Source: CBDCIS01 sp965217565 (GTDB lineage: Bacteria; Chloroflexota; Dehalococcoidia; Lucifugimonadales; CATOSD01). From it: DNA of 64,000 nt. The translations under genes and the position numbers were made by a program. This document shows, one piece after another, positions 25,155-34,800 of the stretch (positions are counted from its first letter, which is position 1; every line of letters starts with the position of its first letter). A model generated the notes under the pieces. The model worked only from the letters and a program-made list of their open reading frames with translations, made no database searches and was not told the origin of the DNA. The stretch is from NCBI GenBank assembly GCA_965217565.1, contig CBDCIS010000003.1:310001-374000 (forward strand), given 5' to 3'.

Positions 25155-26204
25155 ATGAAGAGCAGAGCGGCAATCCATCTCAACTATGGCGAGCAACTCG
25201 TCGTCGATGACATCGAGATCCCGGACCCTCAGCCGGACCAGGTCATCGTGAAGCTCATGTCGAGCGGTGTCTGCCACTCGCAGTTGCACCAACTGCACAG
25301 GCCCGAGGCCGACCGTCCCGCCGTGATGGGACACGAGGGCACGGGCGTCGTGACGCACGTGGGGCGCGACGTCACGCACGTCAGCGAGGGCGACCACGCC
25401 ATCGTAACCTGGGTTCCGCGCACGCCGGCAAGGGCCCGCGCCGCGCCCGCGCCCACCGGCGCTACCTACCGCGAAGAGGTCTTGCACGGCGCGGTGTACA
25501 CCTGGAGCGAAGACGTGCTCACATCCGGCGAACTGGTCGTGCCAATCGGCAAGGAGCATCCCACAGACGTGAGCTGCATCGTCGGCTGCGCTGTGCTCAC
25601 CGGCGGCGGCGCGGTGATGAACACCGCCAGGGTGCGTCCCGGAGAGTCCGTCGCCGTCTATGGCGTGGGCGGCGTGGGGATGTCCGCTATTCAGATGGCC
25701 TCGATACTTGGCGCATATCCCGTGATCGCCGTTGACCTCAGAGACGAAAAACTGGAGTTCGCCGCTGAGTTCGGCGCGACTCACTTCGTAAACGCGTCCA
25801 CTACGGACCCCGTGGAAGCCATCCACGAGATAACGGGCGTCGGCGCGGACTACGCCTTCGACGCAATTGGCCTGCGCGTAACCAACGAACAGATCCTGCC
25901 CTCGACTCGCGGCGGAGGCTCCGGCGCGGACAACATAGGGGGCACGGCGGTTCTCGTCGGCGTGCCGGGCAACGAGATGACGCTGAACCCGCGGCTCTTC
26001 TTTAGCGGTCAGCGGATATACAGGGCCAGCCTTGGGGCAACCTATCCCGAGAAGGACTTCGCCATGTACCTGCGCTGGCACCAGGAGGGCAAGTTCCCGC
26101 TCGACAAGCTGGTTACCCGCCGCTACAAGCTGGACGAGATAAACCAAGCCTGCACCGACCTGGAGGCGGGAGAAATCCTGGGCCGCGCCATAATCGAATA
26201 CTGA
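25155..26204 (+). CDS. Zinc-type alcohol dehydrogenase-like oxidoreductase lacking the structural zinc site
   Basis: A 349-residue MDR-superfamily enzyme. Catalytic zinc ligands are visible in SSGVCHSQLHQLHRPEADRPAVMGHEGTGVV and in VGCAVLTGGGAV. The nucleotide-binding motif is VYGVGGVGMSAIQMA, followed by VIAVDLRDEKLEFAAEFGATH. The lobe that normally holds four Cys for structural zinc is replaced by RTPARARAAPAPTGATYREE, without any Cys. The ATG at 25155 has GGAGG. The substrate is unknown; similarity is closest to class III-type (formaldehyde or mycothiol-dependent) ADHs. Confidence 0.87.
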   Translation: MKSRAAIHLNYGEQLVVDDIEIPDPQPDQVIVKLMSSGVCHSQLHQLHRPEADRPAVMGHEGTGVVTHVGRDVTHVSEGDHAIVTWVPRTPARARAAPAPTGATYREEVLHGAVYTWSEDVLTSGELVVPIGKEHPTDVSCIVGCAVLTGGGAVMNTARVRPGESVAVYGVGGVGMSAIQMASILGAYPVIAVDLRDEKLEFAAEFGATHFVNASTTDPVEAIHEITGVGADYAFDAIGLRVTNEQILPSTRGGGSGADNIGGTAVLVGVPGNEMTLNPRLFFSGQRIYRASLGATYPEKDFAMYLRWHQEGKFPLDKLVTRRYKLDEINQACTDLEAGEILGRAIIEY

Positions 26205-26213
26205 GCGCCCACC

Positions 26214-27509
26214 TCACCGCTTGCCGCCCGCCATGCGCGCCGCAGCCGGCATTCGGCGCAGCGCAAGCAGCAGGACGACACCGACGACGGCGAGGGCGCC
26301 GTTCAGGCTGAACGCCAGGCCCCAGCCGGCTGACCCCTTCGCCACGTCCAGGATCGACCCGGCCGCGACGGGGGCTATGGCTCCCATCGTGAACCCGATG
26401 AACGCCTGCACCGCCTGCGACGAACCTATCCTGCCCCTGGGCGAAAGCTCCGTTACGGCGGTAGAATAGATGGCTGAGTCCGCGGCCGTGGCGAAGCCAT
26501 AGAGGAAGCCGATGGCAATCAGCGCGGCCGGCGGCGCGCCAACCAGCCACCCGGTCGCGAACGAGCACGCGCCGCTCACCGCGAATATGCAGATAGCGCC
26601 CACCGTGCGCCCGGCGTAGTCCGACACCAGCCCGCCCACCAGCACGCCGCCGACCCCGGTCATGAACATGAACCCTGCCCAGGTTGCCGCGAGCGCGGCC
26701 GCTTCCACCGGAGGCGTTCCCCCCCGAATCAGCATTGCGCCCAGCAGCAGCGGCAGCCAGAGCCGCGCCAGGTAGAGTTCCGCGGTGTGCAGCGCGTAGG
26801 CGAGTATAACCAGCGTCACGGAGCGATCGCGCAGTATGCTGAAGTCCAGCCACCATCCGGCCCTATCCACAGGCGCGGCGCCGGTCTCCTCGTCCGAGCG
26901 ACCGCGTGCCGCCAGCAGCGCGGGCGCGATGCTGACGAGTCCTACCAGCGCCGTGATGAAGTACGCCGTCTGCCATGCGGGCGTGATGCTCAGCAACTGT
27001 CCCATGAACACATAGGAGACTGTCGTTCCCACGTAGCCCGCGCTGACGAACACGCCCACCGCCGTGCCGCGCTTGCCGCCGGCGAACCGCAGTGACACCA
27101 GTTGAATGCCCGTAATGTACGCTCCGACGTGGCCCATGCCCGCCAGGAACCTCAGCAATGAGCCGCTCCACATGTCCCCGGCCAGCAACGGAAACAGCAG
27201 ATTGCTCGCCGCCATAACGATGACGCTGCCTATGAGCAGACGCTGCGGTGACAGCCGGTCGGCCAGCGGTATCAGCAAGACGGACGATACGGCGTATCCA
27301 ACCAGGTACGCGGAAAACACCGCCGCCGCTTGCGCGTTGGACAAGCCCCACTCTTCGCGTATGAAGGGCGCGGAGACGATGTAGCTGGAAAACGGAAGCA
27401 GCGCCAGCACGAGTATCGAACTGACGCCCGCGAGCCAGGCGACGTCGCTCCAGCGAGTGGCGGCGGACGCGGTCGGCTCCTCGTTGGTTGGCTGTTGGGA
27501 GTGTGACAT
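26214..27509 (-). CDS. Major facilitator superfamily transporter
   Basis: A 431-residue protein with 12 predicted membrane segments. It has the MFS loop 2-3 motif LIPLADRLSPQRLLIG and a second-half copy GGLVSDYAGRTVGA. LRFAGGKRGTAVGVFVSAGYVG recalls CynX/NarK-like carriers of small anions. The substrate cannot be inferred. It is convergent with the ADH gene (stops 9 bp apart). Confidence 0.88.
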   Translation of the reverse strand: MSHSQQPTNEEPTASAATRWSDVAWLAGVSSILVLALLPFSSYIVSAPFIREEWGLSNAQAAAVFSAYLVGYAVSSVLLIPLADRLSPQRLLIGSVIVMAASNLLFPLLAGDMWSGSLLRFLAGMGHVGAYITGIQLVSLRFAGGKRGTAVGVFVSAGYVGTTVSYVFMGQLLSITPAWQTAYFITALVGLVSIAPALLAARGRSDEETGAAPVDRAGWWLDFSILRDRSVTLVILAYALHTAELYLARLWLPLLLGAMLIRGGTPPVEAAALAATWAGFMFMTGVGGVLVGGLVSDYAGRTVGAICIFAVSGACSFATGWLVGAPPAALIAIGFLYGFATAADSAIYSTAVTELSPRGRIGSSQAVQAFIGFTMGAIAPVAAGSILDVAKGSAGWGLAFSLNGALAVVGVVLLLALRRMPAAARMAGGKR

Positions 27510-27556
27510 GCGCCTTCGGTTTTGCCCACCGCTTCAGGGGGAATTAAGGGAACGCC

Positions 27557-27639
27557 GGCAGGGGCAGGTCTTGTGCCTGCCCTCTTTCCCATACCTGGCC
27601 CCACACAAGGGAACGCCCCTACCGACTACATTGATACAG
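27557..27639. repeat. Half copy of MITE1
   Basis: The hairpin GGGCAGG-TCTTGTG-CCTGCCC is followed by the right terminal repeat ACTACATTGATACAG at 27625-27639. It lies just upstream of the MFS gene. Confidence 0.65.
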
Positions 27640-27698
27640 GTTCGGAATTGCGCTGCCGGACTTGCGGGCGAGCCGATGTCTGCCGCCGATTCCCCGCT

Positions 27699-28817
27699 CT
27701 AGCCCAGCGCGCGCGCGATGTCTTCGATGAGGTCATCTACGTGTTCCAGGCCAATCGACATGCGGAGCAGGTTCTGGGGCGTGCGGCTCTCCGGCCCCTC
27801 GATTGAGGCGCGGTGCTCTATCAGGCTCTCGGTTCCTCCCAGGCTCGTCGCGCGGGTGAACAGGCGCACGCCGGCAGCGACCCGCATCGCGGCGTCTCGC
27901 CCTCCTCTCACCCGCATGGACACCATACCGCCGAATGCGTCCATCTGCCGCGCCGCGACTTCGTGGCCCAGGTGACCCGGAAGGCCGGGATAGTGGACGG
28001 ACTCCACACGAGGATGCTCTTCGAGGAACGCGGCGAGCTTCATCGCGTTCTCCGAGTGCGCCCTCATGCGCACGTGCAGCGTGCGGACGCCTCGGAGCGC
28101 CAGCCAGCAATCGAACGGCGAGGGAGTCGCGCCGTAGATGGTCTGAGCCTGCCTGACCCTGCTGAAAAGGTCGTCCTCAGCCCTGGCGACGACAGCGCCG
28201 CCCATCAGGTCGCCGTGTCCGCCGATGTACTTGGTGGTGGAGTGGACGACGAGGTCCGCGCCGGCCTCGATTGGGCGTTGGAGCATCGGCGTCGCCCAGG
28301 TGTTATCGCAAGCGCAGGCGGCCCTCGCCTCGTGCGCGATGGAGGCGACGCGGGCCACGTCGGTTATCTTCAGGAGCGGATTCGATGGGGTTTCCACCCA
28401 TACGAGCCTGGTGTTCGGCCTCATGGCCTCCTCGACCTGCGCCGCGTCCGTCGTGTCAACAAAGGTGGTCTCGAGACCCCACCTGGTGAAGACATCGCGG
28501 AGCAGCGCCGCCGTGCCGTGGTAGCAGTCATTCGGCGCAATCACGTGGTCCCCTGGCGATAGCGCCTGGAACACGGCTCCCGCCGCCGCCGAGCCGGATG
28601 AGAAGCAGACAGCCGACGCGCCGCCCTCCAGTCTGGACAGCCGCTCCTCCAGCATCTTGCGGTTGGGATTGTCGCTGCGGGCGTAAGTGTAGCCGTGCGG
28701 GTAGCTGCCATCCGCATCGCGCTCGAACGTGGTGGACAGGTGAATAGGGGCCGTCACCGCTCCGGTAGAGGGATCGGCGTCGTGGGCGGCCTGGGCCGCA
28801 AGTGTTTCTCTTCTCAC
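27699..28817 (-). CDS. Cys/Met metabolism PLP-dependent enzyme (cystathionine gamma-synthase/lyase type)
   Basis: A 372-residue enzyme with the full family layout: APIHLSTTFERDADGSYPHGYTYARSDNPNRKMLEERL, SSGSAAAGAVFQALSPGDHVI, WVETPSNPLLKITDV and the PLP lysine in VVHSTTKYIGGHGDLMGGAVV. Members make or break cystathionine or homocysteine; the exact reaction cannot be told from motifs. The GTG start has GAGAAG upstream. Confidence 0.9.
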   Translation of the reverse strand: MRRETLAAQAAHDADPSTGAVTAPIHLSTTFERDADGSYPHGYTYARSDNPNRKMLEERLSRLEGGASAVCFSSGSAAAGAVFQALSPGDHVIAPNDCYHGTAALLRDVFTRWGLETTFVDTTDAAQVEEAMRPNTRLVWVETPSNPLLKITDVARVASIAHEARAACACDNTWATPMLQRPIEAGADLVVHSTTKYIGGHGDLMGGAVVARAEDDLFSRVRQAQTIYGATPSPFDCWLALRGVRTLHVRMRAHSENAMKLAAFLEEHPRVESVHYPGLPGHLGHEVAARQMDAFGGMVSMRVRGGRDAAMRVAAGVRLFTRATSLGGTESLIEHRASIEGPESRTPQNLLRMSIGLEHVDDLIEDIARALG

Positions 28818-28929
28818 GGGTCTTCTCGTGTTTCGCTGTTCAGAGTCGATGTAGGCATTGCGCTTGCGAGGCTTGTCAGAATCAGGATTTTCAGGATTGA
28901 GTGATTAGGGAGGGGCGCAGCCAAAATTT

Positions 28930-28952
28930 CCCCCTCCCGTCAAGGGAGGGGG
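28930..28952 (-). terminator. Hairpin after the acyl-CoA dehydrogenase gene
   Basis: A perfect 9-bp stem CCCCCTCCC/GGGAGGGGG with a five-base loop, followed on the minus strand by AAATTTT. It is probably the terminator for the acyl-CoA dehydrogenase gene. The rest of 28818-29004 shows no gene. Confidence 0.5.
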
Positions 28953-29004
28953 TTGGGGGTGGGTGACCGTCACGTATCGATAACACCCGATTTTGAGATG
29001 GTTT

Positions 29005-30129
29005 CTAAAGGCCAATGGCCCGCGCTACGCCCTCGAGGTGCTGGCTGGAATCGCCGAACGCAAGCTCGGCGGCCTTGGCCCTGCGGGAGTAGAGTTGCAT
29101 GTTGTGCTCTTTGGTGAAGCCGATCGCGCCGTGGCTCTGGTGCCCGGCGGCGCAGACGCGCCGGATGGCGTCGCTGACCCATGCCTTCGCCATCGCCACC
29201 TCCCGCTCGGCTGGCAGCCCCTCGGACAGACGCCACGCGGCCTGGCTCGTAATGTAGCGGGAACCCTCCACGTCGGTCGCCATGTTGGCGCAGTGGTGCT
29301 GGATCGCCTGAAAACTGCCTATGGGTCGTCCAAACTGGACGCGCTGCTTGACGAACTCAACGGTCATGTCCAGCACCTGCTGACCGTTGCCCACCATCTC
29401 GGCGCACTTGCCCACGGCTCCCCACTGCAACACCCTCTCGATGGTCTCCCAGCCGCTGTTGACCTCTCCCAGCAGGGCCGACGCCGGCACGTTCACGTAG
29501 TTGAAAAACACCTCGGATTGCCTGTCGGAGGCAATCGTCTTGAGCAGCGTCTGGGTTACACCCTCGGTTTGTCTGGGTATGATGAACAGGGAGACGTCCT
29601 CTTCGCCGTCGCCCGTTTTCGCGGCCACTATGAGGTAATCGGAGACATGCGCGTTGGGCACGAAGAGCTTTGTGCCGTTGATGAGGAAGCCATCGCCGCC
29701 TGGTGTGGCGGTCGTCCGGACGCCGGCGGCGTCCCACCGCCCGCTCGGCTCCGTGAGAGCGAGAGTAACGATGATCTGCCCCTCCGCGATTCTCGGCAGG
29801 TACTCTTGCTTCTGGGCCTCGCTGCCGGCGTCCATGATGGTCATGCCGCCGAGGATAACCGTCGAGAAGAACGGCCCGGGAAGCAGCGCGCGGCCCATCT
29901 CTTCCAGCAGAATGGAAAGGTCGAGGAACTCCAGGCCGATGCCTCCATACCGCTCGGGGAAGATGAGCCCGAGCCAGCCGCGTTCCGCGATTTTCTGCCA
30001 GATCTCGGAGGTGTAGCCGCGCTCGTCTTCCTCCATGGCGCGAACGAAGGCATCCGGGCACTCGACTCCCAGAAACTCGCGCGCGCTGTTCTTCAACATC
30101 TGTTGGGCTTCGCTAAGACCAAGGTCCAC
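29005..30129 (-). CDS. Acyl-CoA dehydrogenase family protein
   Basis: A 374-residue FAD-dependent enzyme that oxidises acyl-CoA thioesters. It has LTEPSGRWDAAGVRTTATPGGDGFLINGTKLFVPNA in the middle beta domain, and RVQFGRPIGSFQAIQHHCANMATDVEGSRYITSQAAW plus the C-terminal AIGFTKEHNMQLYSRRA helix region. At the catalytic-base position the familiar Glu is not obvious, which occurs in specialised members such as steroid-CoA partners. The GTG start has GGAGG. No partner subunit is adjacent. Confidence 0.88.
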   Translation of the reverse strand: MDLGLSEAQQMLKNSAREFLGVECPDAFVRAMEEDERGYTSEIWQKIAERGWLGLIFPERYGGIGLEFLDLSILLEEMGRALLPGPFFSTVILGGMTIMDAGSEAQKQEYLPRIAEGQIIVTLALTEPSGRWDAAGVRTTATPGGDGFLINGTKLFVPNAHVSDYLIVAAKTGDGEEDVSLFIIPRQTEGVTQTLLKTIASDRQSEVFFNYVNVPASALLGEVNSGWETIERVLQWGAVGKCAEMVGNGQQVLDMTVEFVKQRVQFGRPIGSFQAIQHHCANMATDVEGSRYITSQAAWRLSEGLPAEREVAMAKAWVSDAIRRVCAAGHQSHGAIGFTKEHNMQLYSRRAKAAELAFGDSSQHLEGVARAIGL

Positions 30130-30296
30130 TTTTCATTCCTCCGCAGGGTCATCTTCTCTGTGAACGAGAGGGTTGGCATGTGGGCTGCCGCTCACGCTGT
30201 GAAGAACGACAGCCCCGAAACCCGCGTGAGCAACCGGCGCTTTCGCTTCAATGGCGTTGGCGTTGAGTGCTGGGCGGCAGACACCTCGAACCGGGG

Positions 30297-30548
30297 CTAT
30301 TCGCTGCCTACGGACAGGCAGGTCACCGTGCGGACGATTCCGTTGATGGTGTGAATCTGGCTGGTGACGAGGTCGCCCACGGCGTTCAGGTCCGGCGCGA
30401 CGACCACCGCTATTATGTCGAACGGCCCGGTCACGGCGTCGACGGTCTGCACGCCGGTGAGCGAGCGCAGCATTTCGGCGACGCTCCTCGACTTGCCGAC
30501 TGAGGTTTCAATCAGTATGTAAGCCTTCGTTGACATCGTTGACCTCAT
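30297..30548 (-). CDS. Lrp/AsnC ligand-binding (RAM) domain protein
   Basis: An 83-residue stand-alone RAM domain: MSTKAYILIETSVGKSRSVAEML, LTGVQTVDAVTGPFDIIAVVVAP and a C-terminal IHTINGIVRTVTCLSV. It lacks the helix-turn-helix of full Lrp proteins. Such proteins bind amino acids and may modulate other regulators. The start at 30548 is preceded by AGGAGG; the upstream in-frame extension is repeat and intergenic sequence. Confidence 0.85.
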   Translation of the reverse strand: MRSTMSTKAYILIETSVGKSRSVAEMLRSLTGVQTVDAVTGPFDIIAVVVAPDLNAVGDLVTSQIHTINGIVRTVTCLSVGSE

Positions 30549-30681
30549 GTCCCCTCCTCTATCGGGAAGGGTTATTGCCCGTCCGCGTGAATGCGGGAAG
30601 ATGCGGCGCTTCAGGTTTGGTCGCGCCCACTGCATTCTAAATGCGGCCAACGGGAGTGTCAATTGCGCCGGCTTGGGCCGA

Positions 30682-30765
30682 GTAGGGGCGTCCCTTTTGG
30701 GCGCCCAGGCCGCGGGATGACCGGCCAGCGCAACCACGTAGGGATTACCCCTACAATTCGCGGCA
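30682..30765 (-). repeat. Inverted partial MITE1-like repeat
   Basis: On the minus strand it reads TGTAGGGGTAATCCCTACGT followed by GTTGCGCTGGCCGGTCATCC and ends GGGACGCCCCTAC. It matches the central part of MITE1 with an altered hairpin. It lies in the divergent spacer between the Lrp-type and aminotransferase genes. Confidence 0.55.
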
Positions 30766-30851
30766 ATGTAAGGTTATACTGTTGCGCGTATCGGTTGAGT
30801 CCCCTTCAGTCGCCACCAGTGTGGCTGGGATACTATCACAAGGAGGAGAAA

Positions 30852-31757
30852 ATGGCGGACTACACGGCTTACTTCAATGGCGAGTGGGTTCCCTATAGCC
30901 AGGTAAAGCTGGCCCCTGATGACAGGGGGTTCACCGTGGCCGACGTCGTATTCGACGTGGCGCGCACCTTCAATGGCAAGAGCTTTCGGATGAAGCAGCA
31001 CGTAGATAGGCTCTACCGCTCCCTGAAGTTCGTGCGTATTGACCCCGGCCTGTCGCCGGATGAGATGCTCCAGATAAGCGAAGAGTCCATCGCGCGCAAC
31101 GAGGGCCTGCTCACCGAGGCGGGCGACTTCACTGTGAGGCAGTGGGTGACGCGCGGGCCGGGCCGCTGGGCGCATAGCGCGGGACCGCCCAGCGTCTGCG
31201 TCGAGGTCCACGGCATCAGCTTTGGCCGCTTCGCCGGGCTGTACAAAGACGGTGCGCACGGAGTTATCGCGCGCACTCGCAGCTACCCCGCCGAATCGCT
31301 CGACCCCAAGGTCAAGCACTACAGCAGGATGAACTTCAACCTCGCTGAGCTCGAGACCGCCGACGTTGACCCCGACGCGTGGCCGATTCTCATGGACGTC
31401 GATGGCAACATTACCGAGGGCACCGGATACAACGTGTTTCTGGTCACCGACGGCGTCATCCGCCTTCCCGGGGACAGCACGCTCCTGCAGGGCGTGTCCA
31501 GGGGCATGGTCGTGGACCTGGCCCGGCAGTTGGACATTCCCGTCGCGGAGGAGGAGCTTCAGCCCTACGACGTCTACACGGCGGACGAGGTGTTCTTCTC
31601 CGGCACCAGTCCGTGCGTGCTGCCGGTGACGAGCGTGGACCGCCGCGAGATCAGCGACGGCAAGCCCGGCCCGATTACGCAGCAGCTTCTGGCGGCGTGG
31701 AGCGAGTCGGTGGGGCTGGACATCGTTGACCAGGCGCTGCGCTTTGACAGGGGATGA
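30852..31757 (+). CDS. Class IV aminotransferase (branched-chain/D-amino-acid type)
   Basis: A 301-residue PLP enzyme. It begins YTAYFNGEWVPYSQVKLAPDDRGFTVADVVFDVARTFNGK; the PLP lysine lies in DPKVKHYSRMNFNLAELE. The class IV signature is EGTGYNVFLVTDGVIRLPGDSTLLQGVSRGMV. The ATG at 30852 directly follows AGGAGGAGAAA. Branched-chain, D-amino-acid and aminodeoxychorismate enzymes share this fold, and I cannot choose between them. The divergent Lrp-type domain gene fits amino-acid metabolism. Confidence 0.9.
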   Translation: MADYTAYFNGEWVPYSQVKLAPDDRGFTVADVVFDVARTFNGKSFRMKQHVDRLYRSLKFVRIDPGLSPDEMLQISEESIARNEGLLTEAGDFTVRQWVTRGPGRWAHSAGPPSVCVEVHGISFGRFAGLYKDGAHGVIARTRSYPAESLDPKVKHYSRMNFNLAELETADVDPDAWPILMDVDGNITEGTGYNVFLVTDGVIRLPGDSTLLQGVSRGMVVDLARQLDIPVAEEELQPYDVYTADEVFFSGTSPCVLPVTSVDRREISDGKPGPITQQLLAAWSESVGLDIVDQALRFDRG

Positions 31758-31806
31758 GCCGATTTCCTGAGCTTCCGGGCAGACAACGCGCGGATGCGGC
31801 AGGCCG

Positions 31807-34800
31807 GTGATGGACGTCACGCGACGGATATCTGGCGCCTTCAGTTTCAGGCGGGCGCTCTCCGCCATCCGGCAGGAGACGCTGGTCGTCCCCGTCGTCC
31901 TCGCCATCCTCGCCGTGGCCCTGGGGCTGCGGCTGTACGGGCTGAACTGGGACGCGGGCTTCGATTGGACGCCTCACCCGGACGAGCGCGCGATACTGGC
32001 AAAGACGGCGGAGCTCTCGCCCCCCTCGTTGGGCAACCCCGGCGTCCTGTTCGACGCAGAGCGGAGCCCCTGGAACCCCCGGTGGTTTCCCTACGGGAGC
32101 CTCCCGCTTTACCTGCTGAGAGGCGCGCAGATTCTCTCTTCGGGGGCCTTTGGCGGCGAGAGCGGTGACCTGAGGCCGCTCGGGCGCGCGATTTCCGCGC
32201 TGGCCGACGTAACCACCGTCCTGATTATCTACGCGCTGGGCAGACGCGCGTATGGGCGCAGGGTGGGCCTGCTGGCCTCCGCGTTGGCCGCGCTGGCCGT
32301 CATACACATCCAGCTCAGCCACTTCTTCGCCGTGGACACCCTGCTCGCGCTGTTCACGGTAGTCTCCATCTACTTCATGTACAGGGTCGCGAAAGAGGGA
32401 AGGCTCAGCGACTCCGTATGGGCGGGCGTATTCATAGGGTTGGGACTCGCCACCAAGGTGAGCCTGGGGCCCATCTACGCCGCATTCTTCGTCGCGCACC
32501 TGATGCGCGTCCTCTCGGCCATAAGAGACGCCGACTCCGCGCCCGCGCCGTTCTCACGCCGCTTCTCCTCCGCGATAACGGGCGCGGCAGCGGGAATCGG
32601 CGTGTCGCTGGCGATATTCTTCGTCGCGCAGCCCTACGCCCTGCTGGACTGGTCACGCTTCTATGCCGACGTCTCTGAGCAGTACGAGATGGTGAACCGC
32701 ATCAGGGACTACCCGTACACCCGGCAGTACATAGACACGACGCCCTACCTGTACCAGGTTCGGCAGCTCGCGGCGTGGGGTCTGGGCTGGCCCCTGGGAA
32801 TCGTGGCGTGGGCCGGCCTGCTCTACGCCTCCCTTCGAGGGATACGCCTCCGCTACGGCCTGACCTACCTGGTCATCGGCTGGGGCGTTCCCATCGCCAT
32901 CGTGGCGACATTGACCGGCTTCCTGGCCGTCGCGGCCGCGTCGGGCATCGCGCTTCTCGCCCTGCTGGGCACGCTCCTCGTGCGCTCCCCGTCCTCGCGG
33001 GTTGACGTGCTGCTGCTCTCCTGGGTCGTGCCGTACCTGCTGATAACCGGCGCGCTCCAGGTGAAGTTCCTGCGATACCTCATCCCGGTAACGCCCTTCC
33101 TGCTGCTGTTTGGCTGCCATATGATGTGCGACCTGTGGCGGCGCGCGGGCGAGTGGCGCGGCGGCGCGGCGCAGCCCCTGGCGTTAGCGGCCATAGGGAT
33201 AGTCGTGGGCGCGACCGCGCTGTATGCTCTGGCCTACGTGGTGGGCGTGTACGGCCAACCGCTTACGTCTGCGCACGCGGGCGAGTGGGTCAGGGAAAAC
33301 GTGCCGCGCGACGCCGTCATCCTCAAGGAGCACTGGGAAGAGGGCCTGCCTAGGCTGGGGGGCTACGACATTCGAGAGCTTGAGATGTACAACCCCGACG
33401 GCCCCGCCAAGCTGCGTCACATTGCCGAACGGCTTGCCGAGGGCGATTTCCTGGTGTTGTACAGCAACCGCCTCTATGGCACGATCTCGCGGCTGCCGGA
33501 GCGCTACCCGCACAGCCGCTGGTACTACCGCCTGCTGTTTGCCGGACAGCTCGGATACGAGATTCGGCTTGTCGAAGCGTCCTATCCCAACTTGCTGGGC
33601 GTTGGCCTGGTGGACGACACCTTCGGTCGGGCGGGTCTGGAGGAGCCGTCGGCATCGCGCGAGCAAGCCGACTTCCCCGTCACGCTGCGGCTGGGCTACG
33701 CCGACGAGAGTTTTACAGTCTACGATCATCCCAAGGTGTCGGTGCTGGAGAACGTCGGCCGCCTCAGCGCCTCCCAAATTGCCGAGATGTTGGAGCGGGT
33801 CCGCAGGCCGTTGGATGACGCGCCGGCGGGCGAGCAGGCTGCTCGCCCGCCGGCTACTCGCGCGGGCATCGGACTGATGCTGTCGCCGGATGAGGCCGCG
33901 GCGCAGCAGCGGGGCGGCACCTGGAGCGACATCGTGCGCGCCGACAGCTGGACGAGCCGCTTTCCCGTGCTGGCATGGCTGATCGTTCTCCAGGGCATTT
34001 CACTGCTCGCCCTGCCGGTGACGCTGCTCCTATTCAGACCTCTTCCCGACAGGGGCTATCTCTTCGCAAAGGCGCTGGGGCTGTTGACCGTCTGCCTCGT
34101 CGTCTGGCTGCTGGCGAGCCTGCGCTGGATAGCCTTCTCGCCCGGCTCGATCAGCCTCGCGGTCCTGCTGCTGGCCCTGGTATCGGCGGTCGCCGTCGCC
34201 AGGCGGCGAAGAGAGCTTGCGTACTTCGTTAGGAAGAGGTGGCGAGGGCTCGCTATCATGGAGGCGGTCTTCCTGATCGCCTTCTTGGCATTCCTTGCTA
34301 TCAGGATGGCGAATCCCGACCTGTGGCATCCCTACCGCGGCGGAGAGAAGCCGATGGACTTTGCATACCTGAACGCGGTGATGCGCTCCAGCTACATGCC
34401 GCCCTTCGACCCCTGGTTCGGGGGTGGGTACCTCAATTACTACTACTGGGGACAGTTCATCGTCGCCATGCTCATAAAGGCGACTGGCATACAGCCGGCA
34501 GTGGCGTTCAACCTGGCCGTGCCGACGTTCTTCGCCCTCACTATAGGCGGAGCCTTCTCGGTCGTTTACAACCTCGCCGAAAGCACACGCCGCGGTCTCA
34601 TTGGTTCCTTCCCACCCATTGGCAGCGCCAGGACAACGGAGCTAGGCTCATCCTCCACTATCTGGGAACTGGCAAGGAGGAGGGCCAGGGAGCAGGGTAT
34701 TTCGCACGCCCAGCCAGCGACCGGTGCCTCCATGCACCGCGACCCCCTTCGCCCCGGTCACCCCCACCCTGACCTTCCCCGGCCAAGCGGGAAGGGGCTT

